A DNA stretch of 38,954 bases, taken from assembly GCA_028286915.1 (NCBI GenBank), contig JAQBQQ010000024.1:1-38954 (forward strand). Reading direction: 5' to 3'. The first letter of the stretch is position 1, and each line of letters begins with the position of its first letter. The translations under genes and the position numbers were made by a program. Under the pieces are notes generated by a model. That model was given only the letters and a program-made list of their open reading frames with translations, did no database searches and was not told the origin of the DNA. Shown here piece after piece: positions 15,566-23,898 of this stretch. The DNA is from Candidatus Peribacteria bacterium. Its GTDB lineage: Bacteria > Patescibacteriota > Gracilibacteria > Peribacterales > Peribacteraceae.

Positions 15566-16312
15566 TTATGTCAAAATTTCGTAGCCGTTTTTCACAAATA
15601 ACACGGTGTGCTCAAAATGGGCAGTAAGCGAACCGTCATCACTCAAGAGCGTCCAGTGATCATCGGCTTCGCGGATATCCCGCGTGCCCATGGAAGTAAT
15701 CGGTTCGATAGCCAAAATAGTGCCGACAGGAACAACCGGACCGGTACCCGCTTTACCGACATTCGGCACATCCGGAAACTGATGCAGCGTATTGCCAAGC
15801 CCGTGGCCGGTGAGCGCCCGCAGACAATGGTACCCGGCCTTCTCTACCACAGTCTGTACCGTATGCGAAATATCTCCCACACGAATACCCGGCTTCATCA
15901 TGCGGCAGGCTTCGTCCAATGCCTGTTTGGTACTATTCAGAAATTTTTGCGTTGCGGGAGAAATAGTTCCCACGCCTACCGTTATGCAGGCATCCGTAAT
16001 CAGTCCGTCAAAAACCACGCCGCCATCCAGCGACACGATATCGCCATCCTTCAGCAGCCGCGGGCCTGGAATACCATGCACACATTCATCGTTTACCGAA
16101 ATACACAGTGATCCCGGAAAGCCGCGATAGCCCTTAAATGCCGGTGATGCACCATGCGACCGAATATAGGCTTCGGCTATAAGATCGAGCTCCCCGGTGC
16201 TGATGCCTGGCCGCACATGCCTGGCCGTTTCCTGCAGGCAATCATGTAAAATCTTTCCGCCCTTGCGGAGACTTTCTATTTCTGCCGGTGTGAATATCTG
16301 GAAAGAAGGCAT
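15566..16312 (-). CDS. map: methionine aminopeptidase, type I
   Basis: 248 aa dinuclear metalloenzyme that removes the initiator Met. Metal ligands are visible: the two Asp in SLDGGVVFDGLITDACITVG, His in LTGHGLGNTLH, Glu in AIEPITSM and Glu in FEHTVLF. The substrate-side His is in CVHGIPGPR. Length is that of the short type Ia enzyme without an N-terminal zinc finger. It follows adk by 101 bases. Confidence 0.96.
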   Translation of the reverse strand: MPSFQIFTPAEIESLRKGGKILHDCLQETARHVRPGISTGELDLIAEAYIRSHGASPAFKGYRGFPGSLCISVNDECVHGIPGPRLLKDGDIVSLDGGVVFDGLITDACITVGVGTISPATQKFLNSTKQALDEACRMMKPGIRVGDISHTVQTVVEKAGYHCLRALTGHGLGNTLHQFPDVPNVGKAGTGPVVPVGTILAIEPITSMGTRDIREADDHWTLLSDDGSLTAHFEHTVLFVKNGYEILT

Positions 16313-16344
16313 ATGTGGATATCAATTATGATAGTACTTGATAA

Positions 16345-16416
16345 AAATCCAAACTCTAAATTCCAGATTCCAGACATGCTCATTCCTGGTGCTTAGAGTC
16401 TGGAGTTTGGAATTTA
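16345..16416. repeat. A/T-rich inverted repeat, copy 4
   Basis: CCAAACTC and GAGTTTGG arms with CTAAATTCCAGATTCC and TGGTGCTTAGAGTC inside. On the minus strand it starts with the TAA stop of adk (TAAATTCCAAACTCC). Same family as copies near 1690, 6000 and 10070. It could fold as a terminator-like hairpin between adk and map. Confidence 0.55.
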
Positions 16417-16980
16417 CGTAAGTTCCAGTACTTTCTTCAATTCTTCATACACATCTTCTATGGAATGGTCGGCATCAATATCCGTCACTTTTCCCTGATG
16501 ACGGTATTCCTCCACAACGGGCATGGTTTTCTGGATGGTCCAGGCCATGCGGCGGCGGATAATATCTTCATTCGCGTCATCGGCGCGGCCTTCCACTTTG
16601 GCACGCTCCAGCACGCGGCGCATTCCCAGTTCGTGATCCAGCGTAAAGTTGACACACACAAAATTGCGGCCGGCTTCATGCATGATCATATCGAACGCTT
16701 CCATTTGATCATGATCACGCGGAATGCCATCGAATAAAATCTTCTGATCTTTTGGACGGCTGGAAACCGCAGCTTTCACCACGGCTACAATAATTTCGTG
16801 CGGCACCAGGTGTCCCTGATCAATAAATGACTTTACCGTTTTTCCAAGTTCGGTATCCGTTGCGGCAATTTTGCGCAACTCCGCACCGGCTTCAAAAATA
16901 TCATATTCAAACTCGGCCGCTATTTTCTTGGCTTGCGTGCCTTTACCACTACCTTGAATACCAAAAAATACAATATCCAT
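16414..16980 (-). CDS. adk: adenylate kinase, short form
   Basis: 188 aa enzyme for ATP + AMP = 2 ADP. MDIVFFGIQGSGKGTQAKKIA holds the P-loop, FDGIPRD is the AMP-side motif and RRRMAWTIQKTMPV fits the arginine-rich region. There is no cysteine zinc LID, so it is a short variant common in CPR. The position after secY follows the standard spc order, but two small ORFs and a stub intervene. Confidence 0.93.
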   Translation of the reverse strand: MDIVFFGIQGSGKGTQAKKIAAEFEYDIFEAGAELRKIAATDTELGKTVKSFIDQGHLVPHEIIVAVVKAAVSSRPKDQKILFDGIPRDHDQMEAFDMIMHEAGRNFVCVNFTLDHELGMRRVLERAKVEGRADDANEDIIRRRMAWTIQKTMPVVEEYRHQGKVTDIDADHSIEDVYEELKKVLELT

Positions 16981-16982
16981 AA

Positions 16983-17060
16983 TTAAGAAAAGGAAGGGAG
17001 ACCTGCTTGCCAGCCGTAGCTTAGAGCGGAGGTTGGAATTCCAAAGAAGACAATGTTCAT
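16983..17060 (-). pseudogene. 25-codon stub resembling a methionyl-tRNA formyltransferase (or Adk) N-terminus
   Basis: The frame MNIVFFGIPTSALS... ends at TAA two bases before the adk ATG. Its first eight residues match Adk (MDIVFFGI), but the P at 9 and A at 12 fit the Fmt opening (MxIVFFGTPxFAVPSL) better. Silent positions differ throughout from adk, so it is not a recent tandem copy. It could be a translated leader peptide coupled to adk, or gene debris. Confidence 0.4.
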
Positions 17061-17079
17061 AAGAATAGAATGGCGATTA

Positions 17080-17376
17080 TTAAAGTTTGCTAAAAACAAG
17101 GGCCATTACAAGAAGTGTTAACCAATTTATAATGGCAAGAAGAATCGGATAAAATATTATTTCATCAAATTTTTTAGAGTTTACGATTTGATGTATTGCA
17201 AACCATCCAGAAATTAAAAGATATACTGAATAAACAATCATCAACATGCCCGACTTAATATCATTTGGCGGCTTCATAAAGGCAAACATTACTACGAAAG
17301 ACATTAGCACAAGGAGAGCAGCGGAAACTGCGATTACCTTAGAGCCAATCATTGCATTATCTTTAAATCCTGACAT
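17080..17376 (-). CDS. hypothetical three-helix membrane protein
   Basis: 98 aa, not recognised. Three hydrophobic segments (about 12-33, 44-63 and 75-95) with short polar loops, first charged MSGFKDN. It lies between secY and adk, and its DNA is noticeably more A/T-rich than the ribosomal genes on either side, which suggests a later insertion. A role linked to the SecY translocon is possible by position only. Confidence 0.6.
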   Translation of the reverse strand: MSGFKDNAMIGSKVIAVSAALLVLMSFVVMFAFMKPPNDIKSGMLMIVYSVYLLISGWFAIHQIVNSKKFDEIIFYPILLAIINWLTLLVMALVFSKL

Positions 17377-17434
17377 GCTTAGATAAGAAAACTATGTTTA
17401 TATTGCCGACTTTTGGTTTATTATCAGTCATAAA

Positions 17435-17695
17435 CTACGAAACAGAGAAACCGGCATGCTGTTCCAGGCGAACCAATCGATCATCGTGCTGAGAAAATTT
17501 ATCATTTTGTGTATCTACCACATCGTGCCGAAGCTGTTCCATTGCCAACAGCATCCGGGATTCACTTCCATCTATTTTCACATCCACCTTTGTCATTATT
17601 CGCTCTTCCATATCCTGCATAGCCGACAAAATAGTACTCACCACATACTCTAAATCTTTGTGAGTTATGGCCGAAGATTCATCAGATGATGCCAT
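17435..17695 (-). CDS. hypothetical coiled-coil protein
   Basis: 86 aa, not recognised. After a Ser-rich start (MASSDESSA) it is mostly helical with heptad-like spacing (ILSAMQDMEERIMTKVDVKIDG, MLLAMEQLRHDVVDTQNDKFSQHDDRLVRLEQHAGF), so probably a short coiled coil that oligomerises. It begins 30 bases after the secY stop. Such small coiled-coil proteins are common in CPR genomes but have no known function. Confidence 0.6.
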   Translation of the reverse strand: MASSDESSAITHKDLEYVVSTILSAMQDMEERIMTKVDVKIDGSESRMLLAMEQLRHDVVDTQNDKFSQHDDRLVRLEQHAGFSVS

Positions 17696-17725
17696 GACAG
17701 TAAAGAAGCAATAGAACCTTAACTC

Positions 17726-19009
17726 TTACACCAATTTTTCGTAATCATGAGCCAGAAGCTGTGCGTTAATATTGCGGATAAGTTCCATAACCACGCCCAC
17801 AATAATGATAAGTCCAGAGCCGGAGATAATAAGGTCGTTAGCGGTTAAGTCGCTATAACGCGTAAAGATAAGCGGCACAATAGCTACGACGCCAAGGAAC
17901 AAGCCACCCCATAAGTTCAGGCGATTACTGATTTTTGCCAGCATGCTGGCTGTCTGCTGACCAGGACGGAGCCCCGGAATAAAACCGCCGCGCTTCTGGA
18001 TACTGTCAGCCAGGTCATCCGGCTTAAAGGTAACCGACACGTAGAAGTACGTGAAGGCCATAACCAACAGGAAGTAGAAAACAATATAGAAAATAGTCGG
18101 CTGCTGTGAATTAAGATTGACGTTAATGAAACTCACAATCTGCTGAATGAACGGCCGATCAGCTGTTTTAAGAAGCTGCGCAATAATGGTAGGAAAGGCA
18201 ATGAGCGAAATGGCGAAGATAACCGGCACCATACCCGCCTGGTTCAGACGAATAGGAATATTGGCCTGCACGCCGCGGCCTGCACCCTGGTTGGCGTATG
18301 TAATAGGGACAATACGGTGAGCATCGGTAAAGAGCACCACTGCCAGAAGCAGAATGATGGATACAAAGGCAAACAACCAAAAAGCAGTCATTTTACCCTG
18401 CCCGGCCACAAACAGCGCACTGATATTTTGTGGAATATCAGCCACGATACCGGTAAAGATAATAAGAGAGATTCCGTTACCAATACCTTTTTCCGTAATA
18501 ATCTCACCCAGCCACATAAGGAAAAGCGAGCCGGCTGTCACGAACAGCATCGGTGCCAGAACAAACGGGAAGGAAACATCGACGATTTTAACGCCCGTGC
18601 TGGAAAGCAGGAGCAGGAAACCGTAACTCTGTAAAAATGCGAGCGGGAAAGCGAACCAGCGCGTGTAGCGATTAATTTCCTGTTGGCCCTGTACACCTTC
18701 TTTACTAAGAGCTTCCAGCTTGGGGAAAATGACCGTACAAAGCTGGATAATAATAGAAGCGTTAATATACGGCGACAAGCCAAGCAGCAACACGGAAAAG
18801 CGATTCAACGCACCACCCGTAAGGGCGGCAAAAACTCCCAGTGCGCCAGCGGCATTACGCTGTCCCAAAAACTGACGAAGAGCGATAGGATCCGAACCCG
18901 GAACCGGAATGTGGGCTACCAGACGATAGACCAGTAAAAGAAAGACTGTGACCAGGATGCGCTTACGCAGATCATCGCTGCGCCAGATTTGCTTGAGGTA
19001 GGTGATCAT
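17726..19009 (-). CDS. secY: Sec translocon subunit SecY
   Basis: 427 aa channel protein with ten membrane segments. The N-terminus MITYLKQIWRSDDLRKRILVTVFLLLVYRLVAHIPVPG is the classical start. NRFSVLLLGLSPYINASIIIQL (plug and helix 2), GQQEINRYTRWFAFPLAFLQ, GIGNGISLIIFTGIVA and FRPGQQTAS-type C-terminal pieces (PGLRPGQQTASML) are present. Length is normal. Confidence 0.97.
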   Translation of the reverse strand: MITYLKQIWRSDDLRKRILVTVFLLLVYRLVAHIPVPGSDPIALRQFLGQRNAAGALGVFAALTGGALNRFSVLLLGLSPYINASIIIQLCTVIFPKLEALSKEGVQGQQEINRYTRWFAFPLAFLQSYGFLLLLSSTGVKIVDVSFPFVLAPMLFVTAGSLFLMWLGEIITEKGIGNGISLIIFTGIVADIPQNISALFVAGQGKMTAFWLFAFVSIILLLAVVLFTDAHRIVPITYANQGAGRGVQANIPIRLNQAGMVPVIFAISLIAFPTIIAQLLKTADRPFIQQIVSFINVNLNSQQPTIFYIVFYFLLVMAFTYFYVSVTFKPDDLADSIQKRGGFIPGLRPGQQTASMLAKISNRLNLWGGLFLGVVAIVPLIFTRYSDLTANDLIISGSGLIIIVGVVMELIRNINAQLLAHDYEKLV

Positions 19010-19056
19010 GGGTCGAGGGAGAGAGTCGGATCAAGGCTGCCGGATACAAGCCTAAG

Positions 19057-19146
19057 GAAACGTTCGTTCGTTGGTTCGTTTATCGTTATTCGATTATTGA
19101 TACAGGCTGGAAGCGAAAAACGAACCAACCATAAACGAGCAAACGG
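19057..19146. repeat. AACGAACCAAC inverted repeat, copy 2
   Basis: GTTGGTTCGTTT at 19070-19081 is the exact reverse complement of AAACGAACCAAC at 19118-19129, 12-bp arms around a 36-base spacer, in the rplO-secY gap. The same ACGAACCAAC word occurs in the lysS linker at 35415-35424. Confidence 0.55.
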
Positions 19147-19590
19147 TTACTTTACAATAGTAAGCGATCCCCCTGCCTTTTGCACTGCCTCTTTCGCGCT
19201 CTTGGACGTGGCATTCAATGTCAGCTGAAATTTCTTTGACAAAGTGCCTTTCCCCAAAAGCTTGACCGGATTTTTGGTGCGGATGATACGCATGACACGC
19301 AATGCATCAACATCGTAGCTGCCTGCTTCCAGTCTCTCTTCCAGAGTTTCCAGGTTCAGTGGCTCAAAAGTCACCCTGCGCGGACGGTTAAAACCACCCA
19401 TTTTTGGCTGACGACGAAGCAATGGCACCTGTCCACCTTCCGATGTCTTGGTACGCTTTCCCTTACCCGCACGGGCATCCTGTCCTTTTGTTCCTTTACC
19501 GGCAGTGGTACCGCCGCCGCCGCTGTTACCGCGGGCAACGCGTTTGCGCTTTTTGGTACTGCCGTGAGCTGGCTTTAATTGATGCAACAT
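19147..19590 (-). CDS. rplO: 50S ribosomal protein L15
   Basis: 147 aa. MLHQLKPAHGSTKKRKRVARGNSGGGGTTAGKGTKGQDARAG is the canonical Gly/Lys-rich start, followed by the folded C-terminal half. Length is normal. The gap upstream holds the DJ-1/PfpI gene instead of rpmD. Confidence 0.96.
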   Translation of the reverse strand: MLHQLKPAHGSTKKRKRVARGNSGGGGTTAGKGTKGQDARAGKGKRTKTSEGGQVPLLRRQPKMGGFNRPRRVTFEPLNLETLEERLEAGSYDVDALRVMRIIRTKNPVKLLGKGTLSKKFQLTLNATSKSAKEAVQKAGGSLTIVK

Positions 19591-19722
19591 GGAGTAGATT
19601 GGAAATTCTGAATCGTCCTCAATGACACTTCCACGGTACTATGACCCGGAAGAGACATGGGGCGCTATGGTAAGGGGTTTAAGGGTAGAGGTAAAGGGGA
19701 TTTTGCTTTGAAAACCATCTTT

Positions 19723-20238
19723 TTAAGACATTGTCGCAAAGCTCGTCCCAAACTCCTCGGCGCTGTCCGGCCCATCGGCAGTAATAATTATTCCATCTAT
19801 GACCACTGGCTGATCCACATAAAAAGCGCCTAAGCTTTCCAGGTAGCCACTTTGGTAACTATCTTCATTCCACACCGTTGCCTTTTTTCCATTTAAAATA
19901 CCCGCTGATGCCAAAATAGTGGGCGCAATGCAAATGGCTCCCAATGGTTTTCCGGCTTCCACTACCGCATGTGCCACCCTGTGCGCCTCGGAATCGTCAG
20001 TCAATTCACGCGCACCCGGCCCACCAATAAAGGCTACACGATCATAATCCGCAGTATTCACATCCCGGAGTGCCACTGCCGATTCCTCCGTTCCGCCCAA
20101 TTTTCCCGTACACACCCCTGCTTCTTTACTGGCCAAAACAATAGTAAAACCGGCTGCCATCAATCCATCTCTTGTCCCTTTAAGCTCAAGATCCTGATAC
20201 CCGTTTTGCGCGATAATAATAAGGGCGCGTTTAGCCAT
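19723..20238 (-). CDS. DJ-1/PfpI family protein
   Basis: 171 aa class I glutamine-amidotransferase-like fold. MAKRALIIIAQNGYQDLEL gives the first strand and the acidic residue region, GPGARE and LGAICIAPTILASAGIL contain the nucleophile elbow with Cys103 (AICIAP), and DQPVVIDGIIITADGPDSAEEFG is the usual end. Relatives act as proteases, glyoxalases, deglycases or chaperones; the exact activity is not decidable. The start at 20236-20238 is preferred to the ATG 12 codons upstream. It sits between rpsE and rplO, with 146 and 132 base gaps, exactly where rpmD lies in other bacteria. Confidence 0.88.
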   Translation of the reverse strand: MAKRALIIIAQNGYQDLELKGTRDGLMAAGFTIVLASKEAGVCTGKLGGTEESAVALRDVNTADYDRVAFIGGPGARELTDDSEAHRVAHAVVEAGKPLGAICIAPTILASAGILNGKKATVWNEDSYQSGYLESLGAFYVDQPVVIDGIIITADGPDSAEEFGTSFATMS

Positions 20239-20384
20239 GGAACTATAGTACTCTGCAGAAAATACTTGATTCAAGAACTATATGGTGATTTATTCATCTA
20301 TCGGGAGAGTTCCACGCTGCATACACAAACAAAAATCGACACCTTTCGGCATCGATCTTTCAACATTCAAGATTCTGGACTCAC

Positions 20385-21059
20385 TTACTTATCCTGTCCC
20401 GTAATATCTCCTTTGGTGGTGAAACTCTTCTCTACATCGCCTTTTTTCATTTCGGTAATCTCTACACCACCCGTGCGAATATCGTCCGTTTCTGTCTTAA
20501 GGCCGATATCTTTCTCTATCTTCACTTCTTTCTCTTCTTCTACCTTCACGGTTGTGCGGAAAAGCTCAAGCGCCTGCATGGTTGCCTGTGCATTAACCAG
20601 CTTATTGCGGGAACCGTAACGCTTGGACAACACGTTCTTGACGCCGGCGTGGTCCAAAATAACACGGAGAGCTCCACCGGCAATAATTCCTGTTCCTTCT
20701 TTTGCCGGAATAAGACGCAGACGGGCAGCCTTAAACTTGTGCTCCACCTGGTGTGGAATAGTTCCGTTTAAAATGGGAATGCGGATCATGGAGCGCTTGG
20801 CATCGGCAATTGCTTTCTTTACGGCTGCCTGCACCTCGGTCGCTTTTCCTGTTCCGAGACCCACTTTTCCTTTGCGGTTACCCACAACCACTACGGCGCG
20901 GAAACGCATGCGGCGTCCTCCTTTTACCACGCGTGTTACTCGGTCGATGGACAAAGTAGCTTCGCTGAACTCACTGGGAGCGCGCTCATTGCGGCCACCT
21001 CTTCGGTCACCTTTACGGTCTGAACCTTTGCGCTCCGGTTGGGAAGTCTTTGCAGTCAT
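20385..21059 (-). CDS. rpsE: 30S ribosomal protein S5 with long acidic/basic tail
   Basis: 224 aa against about 166. Core: LSIDRVTRVVKGGRRMRFRAVVVVGNRKGKVGLGTGKA and GTGIIAGGALRVILDHAGVKNVLSKRYGSRNKLVNAQATMQAL. A polar N-terminal extension of about 30 residues precedes it and a C-terminal low-complexity tail of about 55 residues (VEEEKEVKIEKDIG and onward) follows. S5 helps accuracy and mRNA unwinding at the entry site; the tail would lie near the mRNA entry channel. Confidence 0.96.
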   Translation of the reverse strand: MTAKTSQPERKGSDRKGDRRGGRNERAPSEFSEATLSIDRVTRVVKGGRRMRFRAVVVVGNRKGKVGLGTGKATEVQAAVKKAIADAKRSMIRIPILNGTIPHQVEHKFKAARLRLIPAKEGTGIIAGGALRVILDHAGVKNVLSKRYGSRNKLVNAQATMQALELFRTTVKVEEEKEVKIEKDIGLKTETDDIRTGGVEITEMKKGDVEKSFTTKGDITGQDK

Positions 21060-21086
21060 AAAAGTAAATTCGTTAGAAGTGTGAGA

Positions 21087-21431
21087 TTAAAATTGAAGAC
21101 CTCCGGCGCGGGCTGCATCAGCCAATTCCTTTACGCGGCCGTGATACTTATAACCGCCGCGGTCAAATACAACAGAACTGATTTTCTTTTCCTGTGCCTT
21201 TTTGGCAACCGCTTCACCCAACTTCTTGGCGCCTTCTTTTGTCAGACCGGCCTTGAGCTCCAGAGTGGTCGCGTACACGAGCGTCTTTCCTTCGGCGTCA
21301 TCAATAAGCTGAGCTGTCATAGCCTTAAGGCTGCGATAGACAGACAAGCGTGGACGTGCGGCCGTGCCCTGCACCTTGGAACGGATGCGGCGGCGGCGGG
21401 CGGTGCGGTGCTGGGATTTAGAGGGGGTCAT
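21087..21431 (-). CDS. rplR: 50S ribosomal protein L18
   Basis: 114 aa 5S rRNA-binding protein. [34 protein letters not shown] and the C-terminal [27 protein letters not shown] are canonical. Length is normal. Confidence 0.97.
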   Translation of the reverse strand: MTPSKSQHRTARRRRIRSKVQGTAARPRLSVYRSLKAMTAQLIDDAEGKTLVYATTLELKAGLTKEGAKKLGEAVAKKAQEKKISSVVFDRGGYKYHGRVKELADAARAGGLQF

Positions 21432-21467
21432 GATTCTTAATGGATAACGTGAGTTGGAGTGAGAATG

Positions 21468-21494
21468 GAGACGTCATGCTATGGCGTCTATACA
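21468..21494. repeat. AGACG palindromic repeat, copy 2
   Basis: GAGACGTCATGCTATGGCGTC then TATAC, immediately 3' of the rplF stop (TAG at 21498-21500) in the rplF-rplR gap. Confidence 0.55.
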
Positions 21495-21497
21495 GGA

Positions 21498-22049
21498 CTA
21501 CTTGCCGCCGGATGCGGCCTTACCTGCCTTGCGGCGTACCTTCTCGCCACCGTAACGAACGCCCTTGCCCTTATATGGCTCAGGTGGACGGTAGCTGCGG
21601 ATATCGGCGGCTACCTGACCGACAAGCTGCTTGTCGATACCGCGGATAAAGAGGAGGTTCTTGTTTTTCTCGTCCTGCGTAATATCAATACCGGCAGGAA
21701 TGGTGAAATCAATAGGATGGCTGTGACCGAGGTTCAACACCAGTGTCTTTCCTTTAATGGCGGCCTTGTAACCCACGCCGATAATTTCGAGCGACTTTTC
21801 AAAACCGGTACTCACGCCGATTGCCATGTTATGCAAAAGCATGCGGGTGAGTCCATGACGGGCGCGGGCTGTATCGGAATCGTCTTTACGAGCCACGCGA
21901 AGTTCACTGCCTTCCACTGTAATGCTTACTTCCGGCAGCAGAACAAGCTGCAGTTCACCCTTTGGACCTTTTACAAGGACATTGGACTCCTTTGCCTCAA
22001 TAGAGACGCCGGATGGAATGGCCACTGGTTTGTTACCGATACGAGACAT
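21498..22049 (-). CDS. rplF: 50S ribosomal protein L6
   Basis: 183 aa. MSRIGNKPVAIPSGVSIEA opens it and the C-terminal RPPEPYKGKGVRYGGEKVRRKAGK, which contacts 23S rRNA near the sarcin-ricin region, is intact. It starts two bases after the rpsH stop. Confidence 0.97.
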   Translation of the reverse strand: MSRIGNKPVAIPSGVSIEAKESNVLVKGPKGELQLVLLPEVSITVEGSELRVARKDDSDTARARHGLTRMLLHNMAIGVSTGFEKSLEIIGVGYKAAIKGKTLVLNLGHSHPIDFTIPAGIDITQDEKNKNLLFIRGIDKQLVGQVAADIRSYRPPEPYKGKGVRYGGEKVRRKAGKAASGGK

Positions 22050-22051
22050 AA

Positions 22052-22441
22052 TTAAGCTATGGTAAAGAGAATTTCACCGCCAACGTTCTTCTTTTTGGCC
22101 TGCCTGTCGGTCATGAGTCCCTGGCTGGTGGTAAGAACGGCCATACCGAACCCGTGCAAGACAGGCTTCATGACTTTGGCTCCGGTATAGTGACGCTTGC
22201 CCGGCTTGCTCATGCGCTTCAGTTCCAATGCTGGCTTATCTTTGGAAAATGTGACTTCCAGTTGCTGCTTTGGAGCCTCGCCAATGACCTGCACATCCTC
22301 AATCCAGCCTTCTTTCTTTAACAATTCGCACGCCTGCAACTTAATCCTGGAAAGTGGCGCGCGACACGTTTCACGGCGGGCATGCTGAGCATTCCGGAGC
22401 CGGGTGACGAGATCGCCGATGGGATCTGTAATGAGAGACAT
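22052..22441 (-). CDS. rpsH: 30S ribosomal protein S8
   Basis: 129 aa. MSLITDPIGDLVTRLRNAQHARRE and the C-terminal GFGMAVLTTSQGLMTDRQAKKKNVGGEILFTIA are canonical, including the RNA-contacting SxGxMxDxxA motif. The start at 22439-22441 is chosen; a longer frame would run back into rpsN. Confidence 0.97.
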   Translation of the reverse strand: MSLITDPIGDLVTRLRNAQHARRETCRAPLSRIKLQACELLKKEGWIEDVQVIGEAPKQQLEVTFSKDKPALELKRMSKPGKRHYTGAKVMKPVLHGFGMAVLTTSQGLMTDRQAKKKNVGGEILFTIA

Positions 22442-22475
22442 GATTAAGAATTGAATGAAGAATGGAAGTAGTTGA

Positions 22476-22700
22476 TTACCAGGAAGACTTTGTAACACCC
22501 GGGATTTCTCCGTTGGTAGCAAGTTCACGGAAGCAGATGCGGCAGATTCCGAAGAATCTCATATAACCGTGACGACGTCCGCAGAGACCGCAACGATGGT
22601 ACACGCGCGTAGGAAGCACAGGCTTGCGCCCTTCTTTTATGGCTGCTACGTAAGCATCCATATGTTTCTTCTGCTTCAATTTAAGGGCGAGACGGGCCAT
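22476..22700 (-). CDS. rpsN: 30S ribosomal protein S14, zinc type, with N-terminal insertion
   Basis: 74 aa, between the 61-residue zinc form and the 100-residue form. The zinc ligands CGLCGRR and CRIC and the end [15 protein letters not shown] are those of the zinc type. The extra 13 residues lie in the first half ([20 protein letters not shown]). Confidence 0.95.
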   Translation of the reverse strand: MARLALKLKQKKHMDAYVAAIKEGRKPVLPTRVYHRCGLCGRRHGYMRFFGICRICFRELATNGEIPGVTKSSW

Positions 22701-22714
22701 GGAAAGAAAAAAAG

Positions 22715-23326
22715 TTAATTAAGAGGTGGTGAGGCAGTATCGCTGAGGTTTTCGGATTGATCAACCGACTTTGCTTCTTTTTTACGAACAAACGGCATTC
22801 CTACTTCACGGAGCAGAGCACGTGACTTCTCATCGTCTCCTCCTTTAATAGTAAGCTGAATCTGCAATCCGAAGGTCTTGCTGGTCTCGGCTGGCGGCAC
22901 TTCCGGGAAAATAGAATGATCCTTTAGGCCGATGGCATAGTTACCATGGCCATCAAGCTTCGTTGAAAGACCACGGAAGTCGCGAATACGGGGGAAAACG
23001 TAGCTGACGAGTCTGTCCAAAAATGCTTCCATTTTCTGTCCGCGAAGCGTGACAACCGCACCAACAACGCTACCTTCACGCGTCTTAAAGTTGGAAATGG
23101 CTTTGCGTGTCTCGCGGAAGACCGGCTTCTGGCCTGTAATCAGCTTGAGAGTTTCAGCAATGAATTCATGCATTTCCTTGCTATCCATCTTCGTCTTATT
23201 AATACCGACGTTGACAGTAATCTTGTCCAAACGTGGCAGAGCATGAAGGTTATCAATCTTGAGTTCCTTCTTAAGCTTCTCGGCAATGGGGCCGCGCAGC
23301 CGGTGGTGGAGAGTATCGTAGGTCAT
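22715..23326 (-). CDS. rplE: 50S ribosomal protein L5
   Basis: 203 aa 5S rRNA-binding protein. Core [72 protein letters not shown]. About 20 polar residues ([20 protein letters not shown]) follow the normal end. Confidence 0.96.
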   Translation of the reverse strand: MTYDTLHHRLRGPIAEKLKKELKIDNLHALPRLDKITVNVGINKTKMDSKEMHEFIAETLKLITGQKPVFRETRKAISNFKTREGSVVGAVVTLRGQKMEAFLDRLVSYVFPRIRDFRGLSTKLDGHGNYAIGLKDHSIFPEVPPAETSKTFGLQIQLTIKGGDDEKSRALLREVGMPFVRKKEAKSVDQSENLSDTASPPLN

Positions 23327-23332
23327 AAGTGC

Positions 23333-23893
23333 TTAGGAACCGCGGGAGCCGGAACGAACATGCTTTACTTCGTTGGGAATAGTCTGATCCTGTGTCATGC
23401 GGCTGCCTTCATCCACCTCGGCTGCCTCAATGGCTGCGGAACCGAACTTCATTTTCTTCCAGAATGGCTGCTTATTCTCGGCTGTCAGTTCATTCTGTTC
23501 ATTTTTCTCGGCAGTTACTTTCTTCTTCTGCTTGTCTTTGGCCGTTTCAACAGTGGTATCTTTCTTGGCGGCCTTAGGCGCCTTCACCTTTACTACTTCC
23601 TCGCCGCTTCGCAGTGCCACGCGCTTCTTGCCTTTCTCGGTTACCTTGTAACCGATACGGGATGCTTTCTTGGTCTTCGGATCCAAAATCATAACATTGG
23701 ATGCATGCAGACTGGCTTCAAATACAAGCTTCTGTCCGGCCTGCTGATGCGTCTTTTTCACATGCTTGGTGCGCATATTGATACCCGTCACAATCAGACG
23801 AGCCTGAGTCTTGAGCACGCGGAGCACTGTGCCCGTCTTACCCTTGTCCTTGCCGGCGATGACGATAACGGTATCACCCGTACGGATTTTCAT
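23333..23893 (-). CDS. rplX: 50S ribosomal protein L24 with long C-terminal tail
   Basis: 186 aa against about 103. The KOW domain (MKIRTGDTVIVIAGKDKGKTGTVLRV) and the core to SRIGYKVTEKGKKRVALRSGE are normal. A tail of about 75 residues, first Lys-rich then mixed charged, follows. L24 is an assembly initiator near the exit tunnel; the tail is of unknown use. Confidence 0.95.
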   Translation of the reverse strand: MKIRTGDTVIVIAGKDKGKTGTVLRVLKTQARLIVTGINMRTKHVKKTHQQAGQKLVFEASLHASNVMILDPKTKKASRIGYKVTEKGKKRVALRSGEEVVKVKAPKAAKKDTTVETAKDKQKKKVTAEKNEQNELTAENKQPFWKKMKFGSAAIEAAEVDEGSRMTQDQTIPNEVKHVRSGSRGS

Positions 23894-23898
23894 AACTT

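Noticed and set aside
20239-20384. Hidden rpmD (L30) between rpsE and the DJ-1 gene
   Set aside because: No frame in this gap or the rplO-side gap shows L30 features; L30 appears truly absent.
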